Source: Rhynchopus sp. YZ270_cl-10
Lineage: Eukaryota; Euglenozoa; Diplonemea; Diplonemida; Diplonemidae
Reading direction: 5' to 3'
Assembly (NCBI GenBank): GCA_964035575.1
Contig: OZ037866.1
Location: 62,001-126,000 of the forward strand
Length of the DNA stretch: 64,000 nt
The notes beneath the pieces were generated by a model. That model had not been told where the DNA came from and ran no database searches. It saw only the letters and a program-made list of their open reading frames with translations. Shown piece by piece: positions 11,616 to 24,559 of the stretch. The first letter of the stretch is position 1, and each line of letters opens with the position of its first letter. Both the position numbers and the translations under genes were made by a program.

Positions 11616-12727
11616 TAGTATCCATACAATGCAACGAGGCCGGGTACGCCTGAAAATACTCGTATCTGGAAAATATATCTGAGGCGTGCCTGAGGCGTCA
11701 CTGAGGCGTGCCTGAGGCGTACTCGGGATTAGTTACGTTTAAGTACGCCTCAGGCACGCCTGAGTATATATCAACGTATACTTGCGTTTCAGGCGACTGG
11801 TGTGTATTTCCCCCCCCGCAAAAAGGGCCTCTGATGCATTTCCGGAGCGATCTGAAAAAATTCCGGGGTCGGACAATTTTTTTAGCAAAAAATGCGTGAC
11901 TTTAAGTTTGTACCAAAAACCAGGGGAAAGTATACTCGGTTTCATATTTCTGCTGATATATTATGCACAGGTCATCACGTTTCTAAGGCATGCCATGTAT
12001 TTCCTCCGCCCCCTGAAATGTGCCGAAATCAACTTTCGGTGTCCTGCTGAGAAAATTGTGGGGTCGCAAGATATTTTTAGTGGAAAAATATCATGGTTAC
12101 TGCTTACAGTAAACTGACTCCTAAAAAGAGGCTTCGCAGAAGATGAGTCATACCTCGGGTATAAAAAAGTATAAAAAAGTCCTTTGGTCACCCCATAGTT
12201 GTACTAAAAATAGAGCTGTGGTCTGTGGATCAAGGAGGCCTGTGTAAAATTCTGGGATCTCGATGAGATCCCTCTAGTGTTAGAGGATCCAGCCTTGTAT
12301 GAGCCTCTTCCGTCTTGCATCAAGTTGGGCCCCGAAGGGACCCAGTCGAAAAGCACCCCCGAGATTTGTTTACAATGATTCTTGAATCAATGAAATACCC
12401 GAAGGTACCACCAAAATATATATCATCAGCACCAAAGCTTAGCGAACCCTTTTCATTTTTTCGACTCGCTCGGCCCAGAGGCGCATTTTTCATCGTGCGA
12501 CCCCGCATTTGAAAGATTTTGCTACCTCTGAATCGAAAACCACAAAATTTGAGGGTAAATACTTTTTTGTTCCTGACCAAAATGCTGGTAAGAAATATAA
12601 ATATACCCAGGCGTGCCTGAGGCGTACTTAAACGTAACCAATCCCGAGTACGCCTCAGGCACGCCTGAGTATTTATTTTCAGGCCTTGGCGAGGCCGACT
12701 CGGCCTCGTTGCATTGTATGTAGTATC
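11616..12727. mobile_element. 1.1-kb inverted-repeat DNA element with 7-bp target duplication
   Basis: The element proper is 11623-12720. Both ends carry the perfect 20-bp inverted repeat CATACAATGCAACGAGGCCG, flanked directly by the 7-bp direct repeat TAGTATC (11616-11622 and 12721-12727). Just inside each end are clustered copies of GAGGCGTGCCT/AGGCACGCCTC, including a longer inverted block around GTACTCGGGATT (left 11713-11770, right 12605-12675). No transposase frame is present. I read it as a non-autonomous cut-and-paste transposon. Superfamily is uncertain. Confidence 0.88.
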
Positions 12728-12856
12728 GTCGCGTATTTTCAAAAAAATAAAAAAAATATAAAAAAAACAAAAATGAACATCAGCGAAGATGCAAACACAT
12801 TGAACTAACAGAGGGAAATAATCGGAAAGAAAAAATGGAGAATTAAGAAAGGTAAC

Positions 12857-13197
12857 CACAGTGGGTTGCAATATAACGGTGCGCCTAATTATGGGTAAAT
12901 CCAATATCTGCCCATAACTAATCTATTGGTGCTCCTGAAAACCCCATTTTGCGTACTTGTTGCGCACTTTGTGCACGAAAAAAAGAAAAGTTTATAAGAT
13001 GATCCTAAGCCTCTCGTGCTTAGTCACCTTAGAAAAAAAATAATACAGGAATACCCTATATTGCGTACTTGTGCGTACTTGTTGCGTACTTGTTACGTAC
13101 TTGTTGCGTACTTAGTGCGTACTTAGTGCGTAGTTGTTGCGTACTTGGTATTTTTTTATTTCAGGAGCACCAGTTATCCGTTTTATTGCACCACTGT
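12857..13197. mobile_element. possible small inverted-repeat element
   Basis: CAGTGGGTTGCAATATAACGG at the left end pairs, with gaps and mismatches, with the reverse complement of the right end (CAGTGGTGCAATAAAACGG). A second inverted pair, GGTGCTCCTGAAA, lies further in. The interior includes a short array of a GTACTTGTTGC-type unit at 13059-13150. No clear target duplication is visible, so this is tentative. Confidence 0.4.
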
Positions 13198-13555
13198 AAG
13201 ATGAGTCTAAGACTCTTTTAGTCACCTAAAAGAAACGTTGACAGTGCTAACGCCTCACCGGAAGGCATGAAGAAAGCCCCAAAAATGAATATTCACGACA
13301 GAGATAAAAGCAACTAAACGTCACCGAACCATAAGAAAAGGTACACAAAAAGCAAAGAAAAAGGGGGGACACCACACACACCCTTTCGGGGGGATCCTTG
13401 TGGGGTAACGCCGCCCAAAACAAAGCGTCTGGTTGCATTTCGGTGCAATCCCAGCGTGTGGTGGGTTAAAGTCAAGAGACTGCCCCAGTAAAGAGATAGT
13501 GAAGGTGAATGCCTGCACACCCCCTATTTTGGAAAATGAACTAACATCGCACACC

Positions 13556-13672
13556 AAAAAGACTGGGCCACTTGTAACGCACTTTCTTTTTCTTCCGTGT
13601 TGGGGAGAAAGGAGAAAAATACGTTTCATTTCCACTCGCTCTTTCGAGCGTAGCCAGCAGTAATTAGTAAAG
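13556..13672 (+). repeat. WD40-array spacer repeat, copy 1
   Basis: Shares GCCA(A/C)TTGTAACGCA, GGGGAGAAAGGAGAAAAATA and CTCGCTCTTTCGAGCG with 19958-20073 and 25730-25845. Each copy lies a few hundred bases beyond the 3' end of a WD40 paralogue, so the tandem unit includes spacer as well as gene. Confidence 0.85.
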
Positions 13673-14194
13673 TGTGTCGGCGTACGGAACCTAAAATGGA
13701 ACGTATTTGATTATTTCTATTTTTGGAAAGATGAATTTTTGAGATGGATGTGCCTCTCGTGCAAATAAAAACCTCGTCGGTCTTTCTTGTTTAGTTCGTA
13801 CACAACCCACGTACGTAAAACTGAGGACCTCTGGTCTCCGCACGAACACAACCAGGCACAACAAAAATAAAGAAAAACGGATCCTAAACAAAGACACCCC
13901 CACATTCCCTCCTGTGGCACTCATATTGTACATAAAAGAGAGCGTCGAGACTCCAGACAAAAACGCAAAATAAAGTCATGCAGAAAGCAAAGAAATATTG
14001 AAAAATGATTTATGCATCACGTGCATACACATCAAAAACAAATTCATCTGAAAAGAAGAAAAACACACACAATAAGAAACATACAACAGAACTCAGACAA
14101 CACCAAAGCAGAACATACTCAACAACCAGACAACGTGACACAGGGCCCCTTCAGCGTCAAATGGTGCTAACGAAAGTCTTTCCGCAGTTGTCCA

Positions 14195-17100
14195 CTATAT
14201 TGCCGCAAGCGTAGTCTTCTTCCGCGCAGGACTGCTGAAGGAGCTGTACCGGCTGCCACGACCAGGGGTTTGCGGAGGGAGGGTGACAGGGGAGAGGAGG
14301 TGACGGTGGGTCCTGCTTGCATTTGAGTTCGGAGAGGTGTCGAGGAGACCGCCTTCTCCGTCGAAGGACCTGTTCTCGAGGAAGGTTGCACCGCGTGATG
14401 ACATGGGTGACTTCAGGCGCCGCTTGCTGCCTCTGCTGAATGCGTCCTCCAGTGCAATGTCATCTGTGTAAGCCGACGCAAGCATCATTGCAGGGACCGG
14501 AGTCATTAAACTCTTCTTCGAGTCGTCCAAAGACTTGCACGTCTCCTCCTCAGGGCTTTCGCACTGCGGCGGCAGGTAGGAGGACGTCTGCGACAGACAC
14601 GACATGCTACGGTCATGGTCCTTCACGCGTCCAGACTTCGGCGATACCTCGTCCAGTTCAAGCATGCCAACACTCGTTCCGGACTCAGGGGACCCAAGCT
14701 GTGACATAAAAGATTTGTCCACAGCAGCCTTGCGCCGCCGTTCACGGTTCGCAGCGGCAGCAGCAACAATCTCCATGACATAAGTAATAAGGTCGTACAG
14801 TGCACGGACAAGAGAAAGCACCATGGCTCCGAAGAAGAAGAGCATACCAACGTCGGCAGCCCAGTGTTGCATGTCCTGCGCAGTGTAGGCAACGGCGTAC
14901 AGCAGAAGGCCCATGACCATGAGCATGTTGGAGCCCAGCATAATGTGTTTCAGGAATTTGGCCAAAAAGATGTCTTTCACCCAGATGACAAGTGTCATCG
15001 CAAAGAAGATAGCTGCCAGCGCCAGTACCTTCGCAGTGCACACACTCCAGTCATTGCTGCGGATCGCAGACAGCATCGTGAGCGGGTAGAGGTAAGCGGT
15101 TTCGAGTGCGAAGTACTTTCCACGCACCCACGGCAGGTCGCGGTAGATGTCGTAGATCAGCCCGTGGCGTTCCACGGAGAGGGGCGTGCTCGAGACCCAA
15201 AGGCCCTCTGCAAGACAGTAGCGACCGATCTTGCCACGTGGGATGCCACGCACCACAGCGCTGGGGGGTGTCGATGTCTTGTACATGATGCCTGTGAAGC
15301 CAAGGGACACCGCAAGTCCAGACCACCCAATCAGGTTCGCAACGGTCGAGTCGCGTGGATGGAAGACGATGTCAAACGACGCTTGCAGGATGCCTGCAGT
15401 GAGCAGCAGCGGCAGCGGCAGCAGTACAGAAGGAAACCTTATGACAGAACCCGCCTTCATAAACGGCGTCAGCGACGGTGCATCTCGCTTCGACCCAGCA
15501 CCTGTCGTCTGCAGCAGAAGTACAACAACACAAAACAAAAGTGCCACAACACCGCACAGCAAGAAGTTCCCCACAATCGCACCCGCAGCATGCACACCGT
15601 CAATGCGGAAGCCAAGCGGGTGCAGCAGGAACTCCATGTCGTCCATGTCGTCCAGGTCGTCTGTGCACTGCACAGCACCCATCACTACCAGGTTGCCTGG
15701 TGCAGGTGTTGCGCCGCCAGCACCACCAACAAATGACATCACGCCCACAACAGCACCTGTACTTGTAGCAATGGCTGAGGAGGTTGCCTTCATTGACTTT
15801 GCTGTTTCGCTTGTGTCACGTGCCTCTGTCACATTCGCGACTGCAGGTGTCTCTGTTGGTGGCGACGGTGCGGCACTGGACTCAGACGTTGGTGGTGCAC
15901 CTGTGTGCAGAGCTGGCACTTGAGGTGCATACGTCCTTGGTGCAAATGTTGGCGGTGCAGGTGTCGCAGGTACAGGTGTAGACGGTGCAGGTGTCGGTGG
16001 TGAAAACGTTTCCCCAATCGGAAGCGGAGTAGGTGCTATTGTGAGAGGCGCAGGTGTTGCGGGTGAAGGTGTTGGTGGAGAAGGTGTGGGTGGTGCCGGT
16101 GTCGGTGGTGCCGGTGTCGGTGGTGACGGCGTTGGCGGAGAAGGTGTTGGTGGTGGTGGCGATGCAGGTGCAGGCGTTGGTGGTGAAAACGTTACCCCAA
16201 ATGGAAGGGGCGTCGGTGCTATTGTTGGTGGTGCTGGCGTTGGTGGAGACGGCGTCACAGGGGCACGTGTCGGTGGTGCCGGTGTTGGTGGTGATGGCGT
16301 TGGCGGTGCGGGCGTTGGTGGGAAAGGTGTTGGTGGTGCCGGTGTTGGCGGTGAAAACGTTACCCCAAATGGAAGGGGCGTCGGTGCTATTGTTGGTGGC
16401 GCAGATGTTTGTGGTGATGGTGTTGGCGGAGCAGATGTCAAGGGAGAAGATGTTGGTGGTGCAGATGTTTGTGGTGATGGTGTTGGTGGCGCAGATGTCA
16501 AGGGAGAAGATGTTGGTGGCGCAGATGTTGGTGGTGCAGATGTCAAGGGAGAAGATGTTGGTGGCGCAGATGTTTGTGGTGATGGTGTTGGTGGCGCAGA
16601 TGTTGGTGGTGCAGATGTTTGTGGTGATGATGTTGGTGGCGCAGATGTCAAGGGAGAAGATGTTGGTGGCGCAGATGTTGGTGGTGCAGATGTTTGTGGT
16701 GATGGTGTTGGCGGTGCAGATGTCAAGGGAGAAGATGTTGGTGGTGCAGATGTTGGTGGTGCAGATGTCAAGGGAGAAGATGTTGGTGGCGCAGATGTTT
16801 GTGGTGATGGTGTTGGCGGAGCAGATGTCAAGGGAGAAGATGTTGGTGGTGCAGATGTCAAGGGAGAAGACGTTGGTGGTGATGGTGTTGGCGGCGCAGA
16901 TGTTGGTGGTGATGGTGTTGGTGGTGCAGATGTTGGTGGTGCAGATGTTGGTGGTGATGGTGTTGGTGGTGCAGATGTTTGTGGTGATGGTGTTGGTGGT
17001 GCAGATGTTGGTGGCGCAGATGTTTGTGGTGATGGTGTTGGTGGTGCAGATGTCAAGGGAGAAGATGTTGGTGGTGCAGATGTTGGTGGTGCAGATGTTG

Positions 17101-19042
17101 GTGGTGATGGTGTTGGTGGTGCAGATGTTGGTGGCGCAGATGTTTGTGGTGATGGTGTTGGTGGTGCAGATGTCAAGGGAGAAGATGTTGGTGGTGCAGA
17201 TGTTGGTGGTGCAGATGTTGGTGGTGATGGTGTTGGTGGTGCAGATGTTGGTGGCGCAGATGTTTGTGGTGATGGTGTTGGTGGTGCAGATGTTGGTGGC
17301 GCAGATGTTTGTGGTGATGGTGTTGGTGGTGCAGATGTTGGTGGTGCAGATGTTGGTGGTGCAGATGTTGGTGGTGCAGATGTTGGTGGTGATGGTGTTG
17401 GTGGTGCAGATGTTGGTGGCGCAGATGTTTGTGGTGATGGTGTTGGTGGTGCAGATGTCAAGGGAGAAGATGTTGGTGGTGCAGATGTTGGTGGTGCAGA
17501 TGTTGGTGGTGATGGTGTTGGTGGTGCAGATGTTGGTGGTGCAGATGTTGGTGGTGATGGTGTTGGTGGTGCAGATGTTGGTGGTGCAGATGTTGGTGGT
17601 GATGGTGTTGGTGGTGCAGATGTTGGTGGTGATGGTGTTGGTGGTGCAGATGTTGGTGGCGCAGATGTTTGTGGTGATGGTGTTGGTGGTGCAGATGTCA
17701 AGGGAGAAGATGTTGGTGGTGCAGATGTTGGTGGTGCAGATGTTGGTGGTGATGGTGTTGGTGGTGCAGATGTTGGTGGCGCAGATGTTTGTGGTGATGG
17801 TGTTGGTGGTGCAGATGTCAAGGGAGAAGATGTTGGTGGTGCAGATGTTGGTGGTGCAGATGTTGGTGGTGATGGTGTTGGTGGTGCAGATGTTGGTGGC
17901 GCAGATGTTTGTGGTGATGGTGTTGGTGGTGCAGATGTTGGTGGCGCAGATGTTTGTGGTGATGGTGTTGGTGGTGCAGATGTCAAGGGAGAAGATGTTG
18001 GTGGTGCAGATGTCAAGGGAGAAGACGTTGGTGGTGATGGTGTTGGCGGCGCAGATGTTGGTGGTGATGGTGTTGGTGGTGCAGATGTCGGTGGCGCAGA
18101 TGTTGGTGGAGCAGATGTTGTCGCGTATACTTGCCACACACGAACAGAGTTGTCTCTTGAGGCTGACGCGATGAGGGTGCCATCGTTGGAATACGCCACA
18201 GCCGTGATTTGTGACGTGTGTCCCTTGTACGTCACGTCTGTCGCATATGACACAGTGTTGTACAGATGCACACTCTGGTCGTCACCACCACACGCAACTT
18301 GAGCGCTGCTGGGGGCAAACGCCACGGAGTTAACTGCACTTGAGTGAGGGAAGGTGTTCAGCACAGAACCATCTGCGGCAGACCACAGAGACATCGACTT
18401 GTCGTAAACACCTGCCAGCTTGGTTCCGTCACGAGACCAATCCACAGAAGAAACTTCGTCGGTACAGGGGAGAGTGAGGCTGGTGAGCAGGGTGCTTGCA
18501 GAGAAGACGTGGGCTGCCTTGTCTTTACCGCCACTTATCAGTTGTGTGTCGTCGGGCGAGACCGCCACCGACAATGGAGTGTCGGTGTGGCCACTGTAGG
18601 CATTCACCCTGGTCCCAGATATAGTGTTGATGAATGTTACGCGGGCTGAGCTTGCCACAGCCGCCCAGGTGCTGTCAGACCCGTATGCGATGCTAGTTAC
18701 GTCACCCCCAAACGACCCTATCGAAAACGCCAAACCCCATGACCCTGTGTTGTATATGTCCACATACATCGCCGCGCCTCCTACCGCAAGCTGCGACCCA
18801 TCAGGCGAGAACTGCAGGGTGAGTATTATGTCCGAGACGCTGAGATGCTTCACAAGCGATCCGTCTGCTGTGCTGTAAACATTCACCTCTTTTTTCCCAC
18901 CTGATGCAACCCAGGCCCCGTCGGGCGAGAAGTCTACACAGTACTGATCGTCGCTGAAGTCGAGCTGAAACTGACACTCAGCACTGCTTGCGGTGCACGG
19001 CGTCAGTGCTGAGTACGCGCACACTGCCACGACACTCAGCAT
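14195..19042 (-). CDS. WD40 propeller / Pro-rich stalk / multi-pass membrane protein, paralogue 2 (1615 aa)
   Basis: Same architecture as the other three paralogues: signal peptide (1-20), seven WD40 blades (about 21-305), stalk (about 306-1067), multi-pass domain with about six hydrophobic segments, and a Ser-rich tail ending KKTTLAAI. The frame stays open 53 codons upstream, but the start at 19042 is chosen because [11 protein letters not shown] is shared by all paralogues and a pyrimidine tract plus CAG lies 20-25 nt upstream. The stalk is the longest of the set, built mainly of [14 protein letters not shown] and SSPLTS units. That composition is different from its neighbours and points to independent internal expansion. 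APTPLP-x-G-x-TF elements occur only near its C-terminal end. Probably a surface or vesicle protein; no catalytic motif seen. Confidence 0.9.
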   Translation of the reverse strand: MLSVVAVCAYSALTPCTASSAECQFQLDFSDDQYCVDFSPDGAWVASGGKKEVNVYSTADGSLVKHLSVSDIILTLQFSPDGSQLAVGGAAMYVDIYNTGSWGLAFSIGSFGGDVTSIAYGSDSTWAAVASSARVTFINTISGTRVNAYSGHTDTPLSVAVSPDDTQLISGGKDKAAHVFSASTLLTSLTLPCTDEVSSVDWSRDGTKLAGVYDKSMSLWSAADGSVLNTFPHSSAVNSVAFAPSSAQVACGGDDQSVHLYNTVSYATDVTYKGHTSQITAVAYSNDGTLIASASRDNSVRVWQVYATTSAPPTSAPPTSAPPTPSPPTSAPPTPSPPTSSPLTSAPPTSSPLTSAPPTPSPQTSAPPTSAPPTPSPQTSAPPTSAPPTPSPPTSAPPTSAPPTSSPLTSAPPTPSPQTSAPPTSAPPTPSPPTSAPPTSAPPTSSPLTSAPPTPSPQTSAPPTSAPPTPSPPTSAPPTPSPPTSAPPTSAPPTPSPPTSAPPTSAPPTPSPPTSAPPTSAPPTSSPLTSAPPTPSPQTSAPPTSAPPTPSPPTSAPPTSAPPTSAPPTSAPPTPSPQTSAPPTSAPPTPSPQTSAPPTSAPPTPSPPTSAPPTSAPPTSSPLTSAPPTPSPQTSAPPTSAPPTPSPPTSAPPTSAPPTSSPLTSAPPTPSPQTSAPPTSAPPTPSPQTSAPPTPSPPTSAPPTSAPPTPSPPTSAPPTPSPPTSSPLTSAPPTSSPLTSAPPTPSPQTSAPPTSSPLTSAPPTSAPPTSSPLTSAPPTPSPQTSAPPTSAPPTSSPLTSAPPTSSPQTSAPPTSAPPTPSPQTSAPPTSSPLTSAPPTSAPPTSSPLTSAPPTPSPQTSAPPTSSPLTSAPPTPSPQTSAPPTIAPTPLPFGVTFSPPTPAPPTPFPPTPAPPTPSPPTPAPPTRAPVTPSPPTPAPPTIAPTPLPFGVTFSPPTPAPASPPPPTPSPPTPSPPTPAPPTPAPPTPSPPTPSPATPAPLTIAPTPLPIGETFSPPTPAPSTPVPATPAPPTFAPRTYAPQVPALHTGAPPTSESSAAPSPPTETPAVANVTEARDTSETAKSMKATSSAIATSTGAVVGVMSFVGGAGGATPAPGNLVVMGAVQCTDDLDDMDDMEFLLHPLGFRIDGVHAAGAIVGNFLLCGVVALLFCVVVLLLQTTGAGSKRDAPSLTPFMKAGSVIRFPSVLLPLPLLLTAGILQASFDIVFHPRDSTVANLIGWSGLAVSLGFTGIMYKTSTPPSAVVRGIPRGKIGRYCLAEGLWVSSTPLSVERHGLIYDIYRDLPWVRGKYFALETAYLYPLTMLSAIRSNDWSVCTAKVLALAAIFFAMTLVIWVKDIFLAKFLKHIMLGSNMLMVMGLLLYAVAYTAQDMQHWAADVGMLFFFGAMVLSLVRALYDLITYVMEIVAAAAANRERRRKAAVDKSFMSQLGSPESGTSVGMLELDEVSPKSGRVKDHDRSMSCLSQTSSYLPPQCESPEEETCKSLDDSKKSLMTPVPAMMLASAYTDDIALEDAFSRGSKRRLKSPMSSRGATFLENRSFDGEGGLLDTSPNSNASRTHRHLLSPVTLPPQTPGRGSRYSSFSSPARKKTTLAAI

Positions 19043-19059
19043 GTGTACCTCTACCCGCC

Positions 19060-20994
19060 CACTGCGCTGAAGGAATGGTGATGAGGGATGAGGGATGGGG
19101 TATATGTTCCTGAGTTTCCATTGTGAGTCAGAGAAGGCAAAATACTCACAGACATTGATGCAGTTGAGGCTGTCAATGTCACAATACTGCTGGTTACCCA
19201 CCTTTGGAAACCAAAAAATACACAGTACTGCAGTTGCCGCACATCTCCCATCTCACGAAAGGTACAAAGCTTTGGACCGATACAACCCTCCCCTCTTTTT
19301 TTTTATGGACTTCTCCCTCACTGGCAAAGGTAAAACAGAACAGAAAACTTGAATGGCACCTCTCTGACACACGCCTCAGAAAGGTATTGAAGGGAGTGAA
19401 GTGGGGAAGAGGAACACAACGAAAGTACGGAAAGGTGGTCCGGCAGCCTTAAGGCTCTGCACGGGTGTGTTGTGGTCCCCTTTATCGCACAAAGCAAGAC
19501 AAAGCTGAGCCTCATGCAGCACGAACAGTGTACAGCAGGAAAAGCAATTTATATAAAAAAATTTGAGAATAAACCGGTCTTTCCTTCTATTCAGGAGAAC
19601 AGAAGGAGAGGGCAAGGATGGTGCAACCCTAAGAACCGTTGCAAGATGAGAGCCAAGCCGCTTGTTGTAGCCTTTTTAGAGAAAAGAAAGGTTGAAAGTA
19701 CCAACCTCACCGGACAACCAGTGTGGAAGGGCATGAAGAAAACGGCAAACACAAATATTCGCAACATCAAAAACAAAGCAACTAAACGTAAGAAAACACA
19801 AAAGGGAAAGAATGAAGGTGTGTAACAGGAAAATACAGAATTTCAAAGAAGGTTTTGTAAGATAACCCTGAGACTCTCGAGGATTCAACAAAAAGCAGTT
19901 TTAAATAATCTGAAACATATTTTTTTTTTTTTTTGGAAAATGAACTTTCATTACGTACCAAAAAGGCTGGGCCAATTGTAACGCATTTTCTGTTTCTTCC
20001 TTGTTGGGGAGAAAGGAGAAAAATACGTTTCATTTCCACTCGCTCTTTCGAGCGTAGCCAGCAGTAATTAGTAATGTGCGTTAACGCAAAAAAAGTCTTT
20101 TTTTAGTCCAGGATGTATGAGAGGGATTGTTTTTTTTTTCGCGCCGTTTTCTCAGTTTTTCTGGTTTTCAAATAAATTTCGCGCTAAACCTGCACATTAC
20201 ACACTCGTCTGGGAATGGGGCGGTATGGTCTCCTCACCCACCTGACGGCCACATCATATCCGGTTGAAGTTTGTCGTGCGCAAAATTTCAAAAAAAAAAA
20301 AAAAAAAAAAAAAGACAATAACTCGAACATTGTTACAGCCAACCTATTGCCTGGGGAGGAGCAGCTGTGGGCTGTCACTCAAAATTTTTGGTTGCGCCGC
20401 AGGCACGGTGCGCTACTTTTTTGAGAGTTGCGTTTTTTCATAGTGCAAAGAGTTTACGCCGATCTTTCAAAGGAAACAGGAGTCGGAAACTTCTATACGT
20501 CTGAGTGCCTTTCAATTTGAGTACAGGCACAATCAAAAATTTGCCTTTACCGGTTGGAGAACCCTAAAAACCAAAACCCAAAAGTCGCTTGAAAACATGG
20601 AACATGCAACCAGGAAACCCTAGTTTTCAAAACCAGAAACTAGACCCTATCTCATACCCTGGCTCAGTCTATGGAAAGTATGTGAAACAATAGGGTCGCG
20701 TGGATGAAAGGATGAGGGGGAAGCACTTATCGAGCAAGTCGCTGCGCTCCCCCCAGCAAGGGTAGCAACTAAGCTAGCCTGCTTTGGAGCAAAAACATAA
20801 CAACAAGACAATAAAATGATAATAATCACCTGGACGACGATCACACGAAAATCCAACACAAAGCCATTCGTAAAACAAACATACAACATAACTCAGACAA
20901 CACCAAAGCAGAACATACTCAACAACCAGACAACGTGACACAGGGCCCCTTCAGCGTCAAATGGTGCTAACGAAAACCTTTCCGCAGTTGTCCA
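19060..20994. other. spacer between WD40 genes 2 and 3
   Basis: 19190-19850 is homologous to 24930-25610, upstream of gene 3, so it belongs to the tandem unit. Weak frames inside it are broken differently in the two copies, and I do not call a gene. Also present are the spacer repeat 19958-20073, long A/T homopolymers, and a GCGCCGCAGG-type palindrome near 20392. Confidence 0.6.
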
Positions 20995-23900
20995 CTATAT
21001 TGCCGCAAGCGTAGTCTTCTTCCGCGCAGGACTGCTGAAGGAGCTGTACCGGCTGCCACGACCAGGGGTTTGCGGAGGGAGGGTGACAGGGGAGAGGAGG
21101 TGACGGTGGGTCCTGCTTGCATTTGAGTTCGGAGAGGTGCCGAGGAGACCGCCTTCTCCGTCGAAGGACCTGTTCTCGAGGAAGGTTGCACCGCGTGATG
21201 ACATGGGTGACCTCAGGCGCCGCTTGCTGCCTCTTCCAAATGTGTCCCCCAGTGCAACATCATCTGTGTAAGCAGATCCAAGCATCATTGCAGGGACCGG
21301 AGTCATTAAACTCTTCTTCGAGTCGTCCAAAGACTTGCACGTCTCCTCCTCAGGGCTTTCGCACTGCGGCGGCAGGTAGGAGGACGTCTGCGACAGACAC
21401 GACATGCTACGACCACGTTCCTTCGCCTGTCCATATGATACCTCTTCCAGTTCAAGTGAGCCCATACTCGTTCCGGACTCAGGGGACCCAAGCTGTGACA
21501 AGAAAGATTTGTCCACAGCAGCCTTGCGCCTCCGTTCACGGTTCGCAGCGGCAGCAGCAACAATCTCCATGACATAAGTAATAAGGTCGTACAGTGCACG
21601 GACAAGAGAAAGCACCATGGCACCGAAGAAGAAGAGCATACCAACGTCGGCAGCCCAGTGTTGCATGTCCTGCGCAGTGTAGGCAACGGCGTACAGCAGA
21701 AGGCCCATGACCATGAGCATGTTGGAGCCCAGCATAATGTGTTTCAGGAATTTGGCCAAAAAGATGTCCTTCATCCAGATGACAAGTGTCATCGCAAAGA
21801 AGATAGCTGCCAGCGCCAGTACCTTCGCAGTGCACACACTCCAGTCATTGCTGCGGATCGCAGACAGCATCGTGAGCGGGTAGAGGTAAGCGGTTTCGAG
21901 TGCGAAGTACTTTCCACGCACCCACGGCAGGTCGCGGTAGATGTCGTAGATCAGCCCGTGGCGTTCCACGGAGAGGGGCGTGCTCGAGACCCAAAGGCCC
22001 TCTGCAAGACAGTAGCGACCGATCTTGCCACGTGGGATGCCACGCACCACAGCGCTGGGGGGTGTCGACGTCTTGTACATGATGCCTGTGAAGCCAAGGG
22101 ACACCGCAAGTCCAGACCACCCAATGACGTTCACAAGGGTCGAGTCGCGTGGATGGAAGACGATGTCAAACGACGCTTGCAGGATGCCTGCAATAAGCAG
22201 CAGCGGCAGCGGCAGCATCACAGAAGGAAACCTTATGACAGAACCCGCCTTCATAAACGGCGTCAGCAACGGTGCATCTCGCTTCGACCCAGCACCTGTC
22301 GTCTGCAGCAGAAGTACAACAACGCAAAACAAAAGTGCCACAACACCGCACAGCAAGAAGTTCCCCACAATCGCACCCGCAGCATGCACACCGTCAATGC
22401 GGAAGCCAAGCGGGTGCAGCAGGAACTCCATGTCATCCGTGTCGTCCAAGTCGTCTGTGCACTGCACAGCACCCATCACTACCAGGTTGCCTGGTGCAGG
22501 TGTCGATCCGCCAGAAACACCAACAAATGACATCACGCCCACAACAGCACCTGTACTTGTAGCAATGGCTGAGGAGGTTGCCTTCGCTGACTTTGCTGTC
22601 TCGCTCATGTCACGAGTTTCTGTCACATTCGCGACTGCAGGTGTCTCTGTTGGTGGTGACAGCGTTTCTGGCACGGGTGACGGTGCGGCACTGGGCTCAG
22701 ATGTTGGTGGTGCATACGTCCTTGGTGCAAATGTTGGCGGTGAAGGTGTCGCAGGTACAGGTGTATACGGTGCAGGTGTTGGGGGAGAAGGTGTAGACGG
22801 TGCAGGTGTCGGTGGTGAAAACGTTTCCCCAATCGGAAGCGGAGTCGGTACAATTGTGAGAGGCGCAGGTGTTGCGGGTGAAGGTGTTGGTGGAGAAGGT
22901 GTGGGTGGTGCCGGTGTTGGCGGTGCAGGTGTTGGCGGGGAAAACGTTACCCCAAATGGAAGGGGCGTCGGTGCAATTGTTGGTGGTACTGGCGTTGGTG
23001 GGGAAGGTGTCACAGGGGCAGGTGTTGGCGGTGATTGCGTTGGCGGTGCAGGGGTGGGTGGTGTGGGTGTAAGGGGCGCAGGTGTTGGTGGCGCGGGTGT
23101 CACAGGTGCAGGTGTTGCTGGAGCAGGGGTGGGTGGTGCTGGCGTCGGTGGAGAAGGTGTCTCAGGTGCAGGTGTCAGTGGTGCGAGTGTCAAAGGTGCC
23201 GGTGTAGGTGGTGCGGGTGTCGGAGGAGAAGCAGTTGGTGGAGCAGGGGTGGGTGGTGCCGGTGTTGGCGGAGAAGGTGTTGGTGGTGCTGGCGTCGGTG
23301 GAGATGATGTCAAAGGTGCAGGTGTTGGTGGTGCAGGGGTGGGTGGCGCTGGCGTTGGTGGAGAAGGTGTTGGTGGAGCAGGGGTGGGTGGAGATGATGT
23401 CAAAGGTGCAGGTGTTGGCGGAGAAGGTGTTGGTGGAGCAGGGGTGGGTGGCGCTGGCGTTGGTGGAGAAGGTGTTGGTGGAGCAGGGGTGGGTGGTGCT
23501 GGCGTCGGTGGAGATGGTGTCGGTGGAGATGATGTCAAAGGTGCAGGTGTTGGTGGTGCGGGTGTTGGCGGAGATGGTGTTGGTGGCGCAGGGGTGGGCG
23601 CATGCGTTGTCCGGTGTACTTGCCACACACGAACAGACTTGTCTGTTGAGGCTGACGCGATGAGGGTGCCATCGTTGGAATACGCCACAGCCATGATGTG
23701 TGACGTGTGTCCTGTGTACGTCGCGTCTGTCGCATATGACACAGTGCTGTACAGATGCACATTCTTGTCCTCACCACCACACGCAACTTGGGGGCCGCTG
23801 GGGGCAAACGCCACGCACTTAACGTTAAGTGAGTGAGGGAAGGTGTTCAGCACAGAACCATCTGCGGCAGACCACAGAGACATCGACTTGAGGTAAACAC

Positions 23901-24531
23901 CTGCCAGCTTGGTTCCGTCATGAGACCAATCCACAGCATAAACTTCGTCGGTGCAGGGGAGAGTGAGGCTGGTGAGCAGGGTGCTTGCAGAAAAGACGCG
24001 GGCTTTGTTGTCTTTACCGCCACTTATCAGTTGTGTGTCGTCGGGCGAGACCGCCACCGACAATGGAGTGTCGGTGTGGCCACTGTAGCTAGATATCTGG
24101 GTACCAAGGATAGTATCGATGAGTATCACGTTAGAACTTGCCACAGCCGCCCAGGTGCTGTCAGACCCGTATGCGATGCTAGTTACGTCACCCCCAAACG
24201 GCCCTATCGAAAGCGACAAAGCCCACGTCCCTGTGTTGTACACGTACACGTACTCCTCCGCGCCTCCTACCGCAAGTTGCGACCCATCAGGCGAGAACTG
24301 CAGGGTAAATATTTTGTCCGAGAAGATGAGCTGCTTCACAAGCGACCCGTCTGCTGTGCTGTGCACATTTACCTCTTTGTCCTTCCCACCTGATGCAACC
24401 CAGGCCCCGTCGGGCGAGAAGTCTACACAGTACTGATCGTCGCTGAAGTCGAGCTGAAACAAACACTCAGCACTGCTTGCGGTGCACGGCGTCAGTGCTG
24501 AGTACGCGCACACTGCCACGACACTCAGCAT
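20995..24531 (-). CDS. WD40 propeller / Pro-rich stalk / multi-pass membrane protein, paralogue 3 (1178 aa)
   Basis: Signal peptide about 1-20. The seven blades are easiest to count here and occupy about 21-306, closing with the blade that ends SVRVW. The stalk (about 307-630) is PPTPAPPTP-type and is the shortest of the four. The membrane domain contains [11 protein letters not shown], a hydrophobic pair around [15 protein letters not shown], and the invariant [18 protein letters not shown] segment, followed by a charged RERRRK stretch and a Ser-rich tail. The start is supported by paralogue alignment and by an upstream pyrimidine tract ending CTTCAGCGCAG. DNA of the C-terminal half is almost identical to genes 2 and 4. 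Blades 3-7 are almost identical only to gene 4, which indicates recent exchange. Function unknown, likely membrane-anchored binding protein. Confidence 0.92.
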   Translation of the reverse strand: MLSVVAVCAYSALTPCTASSAECLFQLDFSDDQYCVDFSPDGAWVASGGKDKEVNVHSTADGSLVKQLIFSDKIFTLQFSPDGSQLAVGGAEEYVYVYNTGTWALSLSIGPFGGDVTSIAYGSDSTWAAVASSNVILIDTILGTQISSYSGHTDTPLSVAVSPDDTQLISGGKDNKARVFSASTLLTSLTLPCTDEVYAVDWSHDGTKLAGVYLKSMSLWSAADGSVLNTFPHSLNVKCVAFAPSGPQVACGGEDKNVHLYSTVSYATDATYTGHTSHIMAVAYSNDGTLIASASTDKSVRVWQVHRTTHAPTPAPPTPSPPTPAPPTPAPLTSSPPTPSPPTPAPPTPAPPTPSPPTPAPPTPAPPTPSPPTPAPLTSSPPTPAPPTPSPPTPAPPTPAPPTPAPLTSSPPTPAPPTPSPPTPAPPTPAPPTASPPTPAPPTPAPLTLAPLTPAPETPSPPTPAPPTPAPATPAPVTPAPPTPAPLTPTPPTPAPPTQSPPTPAPVTPSPPTPVPPTIAPTPLPFGVTFSPPTPAPPTPAPPTPSPPTPSPATPAPLTIVPTPLPIGETFSPPTPAPSTPSPPTPAPYTPVPATPSPPTFAPRTYAPPTSEPSAAPSPVPETLSPPTETPAVANVTETRDMSETAKSAKATSSAIATSTGAVVGVMSFVGVSGGSTPAPGNLVVMGAVQCTDDLDDTDDMEFLLHPLGFRIDGVHAAGAIVGNFLLCGVVALLFCVVVLLLQTTGAGSKRDAPLLTPFMKAGSVIRFPSVMLPLPLLLIAGILQASFDIVFHPRDSTLVNVIGWSGLAVSLGFTGIMYKTSTPPSAVVRGIPRGKIGRYCLAEGLWVSSTPLSVERHGLIYDIYRDLPWVRGKYFALETAYLYPLTMLSAIRSNDWSVCTAKVLALAAIFFAMTLVIWMKDIFLAKFLKHIMLGSNMLMVMGLLLYAVAYTAQDMQHWAADVGMLFFFGAMVLSLVRALYDLITYVMEIVAAAAANRERRRKAAVDKSFLSQLGSPESGTSMGSLELEEVSYGQAKERGRSMSCLSQTSSYLPPQCESPEEETCKSLDDSKKSLMTPVPAMMLGSAYTDDVALGDTFGRGSKRRLRSPMSSRGATFLENRSFDGEGGLLGTSPNSNASRTHRHLLSPVTLPPQTPGRGSRYSSFSSPARKKTTLAAI

Positions 24532-24559
24532 GTGTACTTCTACCCGCCCACTGCGCTGA

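Larger units (their letters stand above)
8930..14194. other. 5.3-kb spacer with DNA-transposon remnants
   Basis: No gene is supportable. The stretch contains a mariner-like MITE (9135-9306), hairpin-motif copies near 9417-9450, 12985-13032 and 13192-13235, and a copy of the GTTGCCTC(A/G)GTTGTGTTGCCACA module at 10315-10385. It also contains a 1,098-bp inverted-repeat element (11623-12720), a second tentative inverted-repeat element (12857-13197) and a spacer repeat shared with the other WD40 units (13556-13672). Confidence 0.6.

Noticed and set aside
19472-19825. Plus-strand basic frame upstream of WD40 gene 2
   Set aside because: The homologous spacer at 25270-25608 interrupts it differently and the direction is opposite to all host genes.
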